A DNA stretch of 20,235 nucleotides from Sphingobacterium sp. UBA1575 (GTDB lineage Bacteria > Bacteroidota > Bacteroidia > Sphingobacteriales > Sphingobacteriaceae): positions 48,827 to 69,061 of the forward strand of contig DCOH01000050.1 in the NCBI GenBank assembly GCA_002322865.1, written 5' to 3'. Shown in pieces: positions 15,293 to 20,235 of the stretch. The stretch's first letter is position 1; each line of letters begins with the position of its first letter. The notes under the pieces were generated by a model. That model searched no databases and had not been told where the DNA came from. It was given only the letters and a program-made list of their open reading frames with translations. The translations under genes and the position numbers were made by a program.

Positions 15293-15300
15293 CAAAGATA
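15293..15300 (-). promoter_or_regulatory. Promoter -7 element of sir2, adjoining the upstream terminator
   Basis: On the minus strand TATCTTTG, an exact TAnnTTTG match, ends three bases before the sir2 ATG. Its TA overlaps the tail of the T tract of the preceding gene's terminator, and a TTCG lies about 17 bp upstream within the hairpin. Transcription would begin at or next to the ATG, giving a leaderless mRNA. Confidence 0.45.
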
Positions 15301-15333
15301 AAAAAATCCGATTCCTACGAATAGGAATCGGAT
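15299..15333 (-). terminator. Rho-independent terminator of the DUF2892 gene
   Basis: A perfect 12-bp stem lies at 15306-15317 (ATCCGATTCCTA on the plus strand) and 15322-15333, with a 4-nt loop. On the minus strand it is followed by a T tract (15300-15306). It lies 19 bp after the stop of the DUF2892 gene. Confidence 0.88.
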
Positions 15334-15352
15334 CTTCTTATGGGCTATTTTG

Positions 15353-15646
15353 TTATTTTACAAAATACCTGTGTTCAACTACTGTAGCTTCTGCTTTTTT
15401 GCTGTCGAAGGTATCTTTAACAGCACAATAACCAGTTACTCCTCGGTAGATCAATGCTCCACCCAGTGTGATTCCAGATACGGATGTCAACGGGCTTTTC
15501 AAAACGGATTTGATACCCATCGCTAAAATGAATCCACCTGCAACAACAGATAATACGCGTTCCGATTTGCCGATATTTCCATCTGTACAAGAATCGTCCA
15601 TGGTAGATTTTAACTTGTCGAATGCTAAATTTAATATTCCGCTCAT
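15353..15646 (-). CDS. DUF2892 (YgaP-like) small membrane protein
   Basis: A 97-aa protein matching the DUF2892 family (inner membrane domain of YgaP-type proteins). The usual N-terminal NIGKSERVLSVVAGGFILAMGI is followed by a second hydrophobic segment, SVSGITLGGALIYRGVTGYC, ending with the family's GYCAVKDTF. Two membrane helices lie at about 30-47 and 54-73. A preceding stretch of about 25 residues (MSGILNLAFDKLKSTMDDSC) includes Cys20, and the C-terminus is short and charged. It is divergent from the ATP-cone nuclease gene across 120 bp and has its own terminator. Family members often sit near stress or rhodanese genes, but here no such partner is next to it. Function unknown. Confidence 0.85.
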   Translation of the reverse strand: MSGILNLAFDKLKSTMDDSCTDGNIGKSERVLSVVAGGFILAMGIKSVLKSPLTSVSGITLGGALIYRGVTGYCAVKDTFDSKKAEATVVEHRYFVK

Positions 15647-15766
15647 AATTGTCTCTATTAATCGTTATGTTATAAACGTTTTGGCGAGGCTTTTGTTTTG
15701 AGAGAAATTAGAATTTTCAAGATAACCTGCAAAATTTGTACTTTCACATTTAAAATAAATTTATCT

Positions 15767-16609
15767 ATGCTAGTAAAGAAGTATTCTGGCGAATTGGTGC
15801 CTTTTGATGAATCGGCTTTAAGAACATCACTGACGCGTTCCGGCGCTACTGATCAGGAGGTCGATCAGGTTTACGAAGATATCAAGGATTGTCTTTATGA
15901 TGGAATCAGTACAAGAGAGCTTTATGATGCGGCATTTAAAGCCTTAAAAGCAAAGAAAAGTTCCTACGCTGCTCGCTATAGCCTGAAGAAGGCTTTACGT
16001 GAATTGGGACCAGAGGGATTCTATTTTGAAAAGTGGGTAGCCAGGATGTTCCAAGAAGACGGCTATCAAGCTGTAACCGGACAAACCGTTCAAGGGCATG
16101 CCGTATCGCATGAAATTGATGTGGTTGCGCTGCATGGGGAGACTTTATTGGCTATTGAGTGTAAATTCAGAAACGATGCCGATGCGAAGATTTCGGTTAC
16201 CACACCTATGTATTTCAAGTCCAGGGTAGAGGATGTATCGGGTATTCCGTATACTTTCTTCGACCAGAAGAAGGAATTTACGGATGGCTGGTTGGTGACC
16301 AATGCCTACCTCACTACCGATTCCATTGCCTTTGGCGAATATTATAAGATGAACCTGCTCTCATGGGATTATCCGCGCGGAAGTTCCATCAAAGCGAGGG
16401 TGGATAATAACGGGGAATATCCGGTAACCTGTTTAACAACCCTGACCTCACAGGATAAAGCTATGTTATTGAAGAATCAATGTATCCTGGTAAAAGACTT
16501 GATAAGAGATGCTGCCATATTGGATCGTATTCAGATTCCTCAACCTAAAAAGCAGCAGATTTTACAGGAAGCCCAAGAATTGTTAGCAAGCCCATTGGAA
16601 CATGAGTAA
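15767..16609 (+). CDS. ATP-cone domain fused to PD-(D/E)XK (Mrr-like) nuclease domain
   Basis: A 280-aa protein. The start is taken at ATG 15767 because the longer TTG-started frame (15698) adds a non-conserved-looking 23 residues. Residues 2-85 form an ATP-cone (MLVKKYSGELVPFDESALRTSL, then ISTRELYDAAFKALK and YAARYSLKKALRELG), the nucleotide-sensing domain known from ribonucleotide reductase and NrdR. The nuclease-like domain follows: Glu88 in FEKWVARMF, Asp118 in HEIDVV and E131-C-K133 in LLAIECKFRN, in the order of a Mrr-type PD-(D/E)XK site. The C-terminal 50 residues (LLKNQCILVKDLIRDAAILD onward) resemble a helix-hairpin-helix DNA-binding unit. It overlaps the LOG-family gene by 8 bp, so the two are translationally linked. 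No methyltransferase partner is nearby, so it is not a classical restriction system. Confidence 0.83.
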   Translation: MLVKKYSGELVPFDESALRTSLTRSGATDQEVDQVYEDIKDCLYDGISTRELYDAAFKALKAKKSSYAARYSLKKALRELGPEGFYFEKWVARMFQEDGYQAVTGQTVQGHAVSHEIDVVALHGETLLAIECKFRNDADAKISVTTPMYFKSRVEDVSGIPYTFFDQKKEFTDGWLVTNAYLTTDSIAFGEYYKMNLLSWDYPRGSSIKARVDNNGEYPVTCLTTLTSQDKAMLLKNQCILVKDLIRDAAILDRIQIPQPKKQQILQEAQELLASPLEHE

Positions 16610-17354
16610 TAAATTTGTAAGAGAAGAGATCAGCTTTTTTAAAGGCGCTAGAAATAGATTAATCGAGCTGAAATATGTTTTAGGGGTTTTCTTTCAGTTC
16701 ATGAAAGGATTTAGGACCTTACATTTTGTGGGTCCTTGTGTTACGGTATTTGGATCTGCCCGTTTTGGTGAAGATCATCGGTATTATAAACAGGCAAGGG
16801 CAGTTTCGGCTGAATTGGCCAATATCGGATTTACGATCATGACTGGCGGAGGGCCGGGGATTATGGAGGCAGCAAATCGTGGAGCTAAGGATGTAGGTGG
16901 TGCTTCGGTGGGTTGCAATATTGTACTTCCCCACGAGCAGATGCATAATCCCTATATGGATAAGTTTGTGAACATCGATTATTTTTTCGTTCGCAAAGAA
17001 CTCTTAAGGAAATACTCCTTTGCCTTTGTGATCATGCCGGGAGGTTTTGGAACTTTGGATGAATTCTTTGAAACCCTGACCTTGATCCAAACCAAGAAGA
17101 TTTCCCAATTTCCAATTGTTATTATGGGGCTTGATTATCACCGATTTATCAAGGACCATGTGGAACTGATGATTCAGGAGAAGACCATTAGTCCGGAAGA
17201 TCAGGATCTGTTATTGTTTACGGATGATGTACAGGAGGCGGTAGAGCATATCCGGAAATATGCCGATACCAATAAGATCATCAAATTGAAAGAACCTAAG
17301 CCAAGTTGGATATTGGGTGAGCCCAAAATCAGGAAGGAAAAAAAGGCGGTCTAA
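16602..17354 (+). CDS. LOG-family (TIGR00730) nucleotide 5'-monophosphate phosphoribohydrolase
   Basis: A 250-aa Rossmann-fold protein, often mis-annotated as lysine decarboxylase. The family cleaves the N-glycosidic bond of nucleoside monophosphates (LOG releases cytokinin; PpnN splits purine nucleotides). The signature TGGGPGIMEAANRGA spans 81-95 and the active-site PGGFGTLDE spans 146-154. Arg131/Lys132 in FFVRKELLRKY belong to the conserved catalytic set. An N-terminal extension of about 45 residues precedes the core, and a Lys-rich tail ends the protein. The ATG lies inside the end of the ATP-cone nuclease gene. The substrate here is unknown; coupling to an ATP-cone nuclease suggests purine nucleotides. 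The terminator at 17360 starts 5 bp after the stop. Confidence 0.9.
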   Translation: MSNKFVREEISFFKGARNRLIELKYVLGVFFQFMKGFRTLHFVGPCVTVFGSARFGEDHRYYKQARAVSAELANIGFTIMTGGGPGIMEAANRGAKDVGGASVGCNIVLPHEQMHNPYMDKFVNIDYFFVRKELLRKYSFAFVIMPGGFGTLDEFFETLTLIQTKKISQFPIVIMGLDYHRFIKDHVELMIQEKTISPEDQDLLLFTDDVQEAVEHIRKYADTNKIIKLKEPKPSWILGEPKIRKEKKAV

Positions 17355-17359
17355 TATAA

Positions 17360-17394
17360 AATACCTATTGTTTTGCAATAGGTATTCTTTTTTT
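17360..17394 (+). terminator. Terminator of the ATP-cone nuclease/LOG operon
   Basis: AATACCTATTG (17360-17370) pairs perfectly with CAATAGGTATT (17376-17386) around a 5-nt loop and is followed by CTTTTTTTTG. Confidence 0.92.
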
Positions 17395-17459
17395 GTATTT
17401 TCCCGTTGAATTATGAATACTATACTTTTTTAAGATTCCTGAACCCAATTTAATTAATC

Positions 17460-18362
17460 ATGTTAAGAAAAGATTTCATTAAAAGCTTATCCATTCTTGC
17501 GGGGGCTAGCCTTGCATCGCCTGTATTTTCAAAAACCGAATCGTATTTATTTGCTAAAAAGATAAAAAAGGGATTGGGATTTAGTATGATCCAAGAGAAC
17601 CTGAGCTTGGTTGATAAATTGAAGTTGGTCAAGGATCTGGGCTTTGATGGGGTAGAATTTAATGGGCCGCTCGAGTTTTCTGTTGATGAGTTGTTGGATG
17701 CAAAAGAAAAATCGGGGATAGAAATTCCGAGTTTGGTGAATAGGGATCATTGGTCGAAACCATTATCGGATCCGGATGCTTCGGTAAGGAAATTTACGAT
17801 TGATTCGGTGGTGAAAACTATTAAGGAAACCAAGGCTTTGGGTGGAGATACTGTACTGGTCGTGCCTGGGGTTGTTAATGAGAAGGTATCTTATGAAACC
17901 GCCTGGAAGCATTCAATTGATTCGATCAGGAGGATATTACCACAGGTGGAACAATACGGGGTGAAGATTGGGATTGAGAATGTGTGGAATAACTTTATTT
18001 TGAGTCCTATAGAGGCCAGAATGTATCTGAAGGAAATCAATCATCCATTGGTGGGATGGTATTTTGATTTAGGAAATATTTTACGTTATGGTTGGCCGGA
18101 GCATTGGCTGGAAAGCTTGGATTCGCAGATTGTGAAATTGCATGTGAAGGAGTTTAGCAAGGATATTATGAATAATCAAGGTTTGGGAAAGGGCTTTGGG
18201 GTGGAATTAGGGAAGGGAGATGTGAACTGGAAGAATGTAATGAATACGATCCGGAAGAGTAATTATAAGGGGGAATGGATGACGTTGGAAGTAGGTCATG
18301 GGGATCGAAATCATTTGAGAAAATTATCTCAGCAGTTTGATGAGATTTTAATACTTGGATAA
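17460..18362 (+). CDS. Exported sugar phosphate isomerase/epimerase-like TIM-barrel protein
   Basis: A 300-aa protein of the xylose-isomerase-like TIM barrel (AP endonuclease 2) family. The N-terminus MLRKDFIKSLSILAGASLASPVFS is a Tat-like signal in which RK replaces RR, followed by a hydrophobic stretch. The barrel shows LVKDLGFDGVEFNGP (first strand-helix), GGDTVLVVPGVV, VKIGIENVWNNFI, the metal-site segment GWYFDLGNI, IVKLHVKEFS and WMTLEVGHGD. Glu, Asp and His residues in the last four are placed as expected for the metal ligands. Many Bacteroidota homologues of this type are exported sugar-modifying enzymes. The substrate is unknown. It is a single-gene unit: a terminator precedes it and a palindromic repeat follows its stop within a few bases. 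Confidence 0.85.
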   Translation: MLRKDFIKSLSILAGASLASPVFSKTESYLFAKKIKKGLGFSMIQENLSLVDKLKLVKDLGFDGVEFNGPLEFSVDELLDAKEKSGIEIPSLVNRDHWSKPLSDPDASVRKFTIDSVVKTIKETKALGGDTVLVVPGVVNEKVSYETAWKHSIDSIRRILPQVEQYGVKIGIENVWNNFILSPIEARMYLKEINHPLVGWYFDLGNILRYGWPEHWLESLDSQIVKLHVKEFSKDIMNNQGLGKGFGVELGKGDVNWKNVMNTIRKSNYKGEWMTLEVGHGDRNHLRKLSQQFDEILILG

Positions 18363-18363
18363 G

Positions 18364-18444
18364 CCATGCGTCATTGCGAGGAGGTACGACGAAGCAATCT
18401 TTCTACTAGTTCAAAGATTGCTTCGTTCCTCGCAATGACGATGG
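18364..18444. repeat. Intergenic palindromic repeat of the GTCATTGCGAGGA type
   Basis: CGTCATTGCGAGGA (18369-18382) plus ACGAAGCAATCTTT (18389-18402) pairs with its exact reverse complement at 18413-18440 around a 10-nt loop. The left arm carries 6 extra bases (GGTACG, 18383-18388) that would bulge out. CCAT on both outer edges extends the stem with a one-base bulge. This motif is a known dispersed repeat in many bacteria, where its translation is often mis-annotated as a protein starting MRHCEE. It begins right after the TIM-barrel gene stop and may also act as its 3' hairpin. Confidence 0.88.
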
Positions 18445-18486
18445 ATCAACACCAATTAACAATACCAATTATCAACACCATTATTT

Positions 18487-19635
18487 ATGAGAAAAATCCT
18501 ATTATTACTCCTATTCCTTTCCACCTTTCTTTCTGCCTATTCCCAGCGGCTGATTTATTCTTCCAATTATCCAGTTGAAAAAATCCGTATCATCCTGGAA
18601 CAATTGCGTGGTGGAACAGTTTCCGAGAATCTAACAGACCTGGAATATATCCCTTTAGGAGGAGGTAAAAACGACATTATTGATTACATATCAAATATCA
18701 TAATTACCCCTAACAATATAGGCATCATTAGCAACAGTAATCAAAAACTATACATATACGACCGGAAAGGGAACTTAATAAATCGTATTTCAGAAATCGA
18801 AGGATTTAAACCAAAAAATAAAGTCTTATTTTATAACATCCAACAGGAAAAAGGAAAAATCGTTGCATACGGCAATAAATTGAAAGTTGTTTTTAACGAA
18901 AAAGGAGAAATCCTGGAAAAAAACCTAGATTATAAGCATATGGGGACAAAGACTTTTGTTTCCTTACAGGATACCAAATTTTATTATGGGTCTCCTGTTA
19001 CTGGAAAAAAAGATTCCTTGCCGGAATATGGTCTAAAAATGAATGATAGCATTTTAGTTCGTTATGACCCAAGAGATACCATAGGATTCATGTTTGCTAA
19101 TGGCGATGAAATCATTAAGATTTCCGAAGAAATTGGTTTTGCTGTATTCCCAAATACTTATCGAGTTGCCCAGCTCAATCCTAAAGGAGTGAGTAAAATT
19201 ATCCAATTCGTATTCCCATATAAGAATACGGTGGATACCAGCAATTATGATATGTATAAAACTGTACAATCCTATTTTAAATTTATGGAAAATAATAGGG
19301 ATAAAATAACCAGTATTACTGATGCAAAACGCTATAAACAATATCTTTTATTTCAGGTTATTGGATCAAACCCGACTCGTATAGCCTTAAATTTAACAAA
19401 TAATGAAATTATCAGCCTTAATAAAATTCTTCCGGATAAATCCAACGATTTTATGGAGTTTTTAGGGTATAATGATATGGAAACGGATGGCGAATATATT
19501 TATACCATTATTTATCCAAATGATGTAGCCAAGGCCAAAGAGAAGTCTAAAATTGAAGGGCATAGCATTCGAAAAGAGTATCTCCAGTTGGAAAAGTCCC
19601 TTAACCCAATTCTTGTCCGTTTTAAGCTTAAATAA
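18487..19635 (+). CDS. Secreted beta-propeller-like protein of unknown function
   Basis: A 382-aa exported protein. The signal peptide is MRKILLLLLFLSTFLSAYSQ (cleavage near residue 19). The mature protein opens with LTDLEYIPLGGGKNDIIDYISNIIITPNNIGIIS and then KLYIYDRKGNLINRI. This pattern is typical of the Bacteroidota 6-bladed beta-propeller family, where blades carry a sensor-like phrase before a hydrophobic strand. It has no lipobox cysteine, unlike many relatives. It is followed after one base by a TonB-dependent receptor-like gene, so the pair is likely co-transcribed. Such pairs often act in substrate uptake at the outer membrane; this is inference. It is more AT-rich than the preceding gene. 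The propeller call is moderate. Confidence 0.7.
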   Translation: MRKILLLLLFLSTFLSAYSQRLIYSSNYPVEKIRIILEQLRGGTVSENLTDLEYIPLGGGKNDIIDYISNIIITPNNIGIISNSNQKLYIYDRKGNLINRISEIEGFKPKNKVLFYNIQQEKGKIVAYGNKLKVVFNEKGEILEKNLDYKHMGTKTFVSLQDTKFYYGSPVTGKKDSLPEYGLKMNDSILVRYDPRDTIGFMFANGDEIIKISEEIGFAVFPNTYRVAQLNPKGVSKIIQFVFPYKNTVDTSNYDMYKTVQSYFKFMENNRDKITSITDAKRYKQYLLFQVIGSNPTRIALNLTNNEIISLNKILPDKSNDFMEFLGYNDMETDGEYIYTIIYPNDVAKAKEKSKIEGHSIRKEYLQLEKSLNPILVRFKLK

Positions 19636-19636
19636 C

Positions 19637-20235
19637 ATGCGTCAAAAAACTATGCTATTCCTCATGTTCCTTTTGGGCATGATAGGAACAACACATGCCC
19701 AAACAAAAGTTCAGGGTATTCTTATTGATTCTGCTTACAATAAGGTGTTGGATGCCGCTACGGTTTCCATTTATGAACAAGGCAAGAAATCGGTAGACCA
19801 AGTTTCCCTTACAGATCGATATGGAAAATTCCTGATCGAGAAGCCTACTGTCGGAAAACCGATGTATATTGAGTTCAGTCTACAAGGCTATAAAAAAGTA
19901 AAAATCGATTATCATTTGGCTGCCAATGAAAGTAAGGATTTTGGCAAGATCAACATGGTCCAAGTGGAAAATGAAATTGAAGTGGTGGATCTGATTCCTC
20001 CTGTTCGCATGAATGGGGATACCATCGAATTCAATGCTGATGCATTCCAATTGGATTCCAATGCGGTTGTTGAAGATCTGTTACACAAGTTACCTGGAAT
20101 GGTTGTTTGGGGCGATGGTGAAGTGACCTATAATGGAAGAACGGTACCCACTATTCTAGTGAATGGGAAGCCTTTCTTTGGTTCGGATATGGCTATTGCG
20201 CTTCAGAATATTGATAAAAAAGCGGTGGATAAGCT
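19637..20235 (+). CDS. TonB-dependent receptor-like outer membrane protein, N-terminal part (truncated at window edge)
   Basis: Open frame from ATG 19637 to the right edge, about 199 residues seen. A signal peptide (MRQKTMLFLMFLLGMIGTTHA, cleavage before Gln22) is followed by a carboxypeptidase-regulatory-like domain (VQGILIDSAYNKVLDAATVS, TDRYGKFLIEKPT, FSLQGYKKVKIDYHL). Then comes the plug-like segment DTIEFNADAFQLDSNAVVEDLLHKLPGM, ending in PTILVNGKPFFGSDMAIALQNIDKKAVDK. This order is typical of Bacteroidota outer membrane beta-barrel/TonB-dependent transporters. The barrel itself lies outside the window. It starts one base after the previous stop codon, so it shares a transcript with the propeller-like gene. 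The transported substrate is unknown. Confidence 0.85.
   Translation, partial: MRQKTMLFLMFLLGMIGTTHAQTKVQGILIDSAYNKVLDAATVSIYEQGKKSVDQVSLTDRYGKFLIEKPTVGKPMYIEFSLQGYKKVKIDYHLAANESKDFGKINMVQVENEIEVVDLIPPVRMNGDTIEFNADAFQLDSNAVVEDLLHKLPGMVVWGDGEVTYNGRTVPTILVNGKPFFGSDMAIALQNIDKKAVDK

Noticed and set aside
15698..15766. TTG-started extension of the ATP-cone protein
   Set aside because: The ATP-cone begins directly at MLVKKYSG; the extra 23 residues look like translated leader.
15767..16609. Classical restriction-modification system
   Set aside because: No DNA methyltransferase or specificity subunit lies nearby; the methyltransferase at 6121 is a small generic type without DNA-methylase motifs.
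18366..18578. Open frame of 70 codons starting MRHCEEVRRSNL
   Set aside because: It is the translation of the palindromic repeat, a well-known annotation artefact, and it overlaps the signal peptide region of the real gene at 18487.

Overview
The window looks like chromosomal DNA of a Bacteroidota bacterium, most likely Sphingobacteriaceae (Sphingobacterium or Pedobacter type). This rests on protein content (OmpA with an internal coiled coil, DUF5106-thioredoxin lipoprotein, propeller/Y_Y_Y/LuxR membrane regulator, TonB-dependent receptor with a carboxypeptidase-like N-terminus), on the AT-rich intergenic DNA, and on several promoter-like TAnnTTTG elements instead of sigma70-type -10 boxes. 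Nothing here looks like a phage, an integrated plasmid or an insertion sequence; most genes are ordinary chromosomal ones.

Layout. Positions 2-1303 hold the 3' part of leuS, closed by a strong terminator. A 600-bp gene-free stretch follows. It contains four TCACTT hexamers at exact 11-bp intervals, a separate dyad, and a good promoter for an OmpA-family outer membrane protein (1972-3210). Two lipoprotein genes come next: a DUF5106/thioredoxin-like CSSC protein (3356-4270) and an unknown 137-aa protein (4442-4855). Then comes an Fsr-type major facilitator efflux gene (4916-6124). It meets a leftward pair, a methyltransferase and a DUF4230 protein, with overlapping stop codons. A TPM-domain membrane protein (7426-8892) in turn abuts, stop to stop, a large leftward membrane-anchored propeller/Y_Y_Y/LuxR regulator (8893-11748).

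The middle and right part carry ispE (11852-12658), gdhA (12771-14105) and a small conserved-looking protein (14174-14419). Leftward sir2 and DUF2892 genes follow, then a rightward overlapping pair: an ATP-cone/PD-(D/E)XK nuclease-like protein and a LOG-family nucleotide phosphoribohydrolase (15767-17354). After these come an exported sugar-phosphate-isomerase-like TIM barrel, a palindromic repeat of the GTCATTGCGAGGA type, a secreted propeller-like protein, and the start of a TonB-dependent receptor that runs off the right edge.

How the parts relate. leuS, ispE and gdhA are core metabolism, and the genes mostly form short transcription units with their own hairpin terminators. The most system-like element is the overlapping ATP-cone nuclease/LOG pair, which joins a nucleotide-sensing domain and a possible DNA-cutting domain to a nucleotide-hydrolysing enzyme. 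The most striking non-coding element is the 11-bp-phased repeat array at 1427-1470, which sits at the right distance from a -7-like box to be an activator site. Both are inferences from sequence reading alone; no searches were run.
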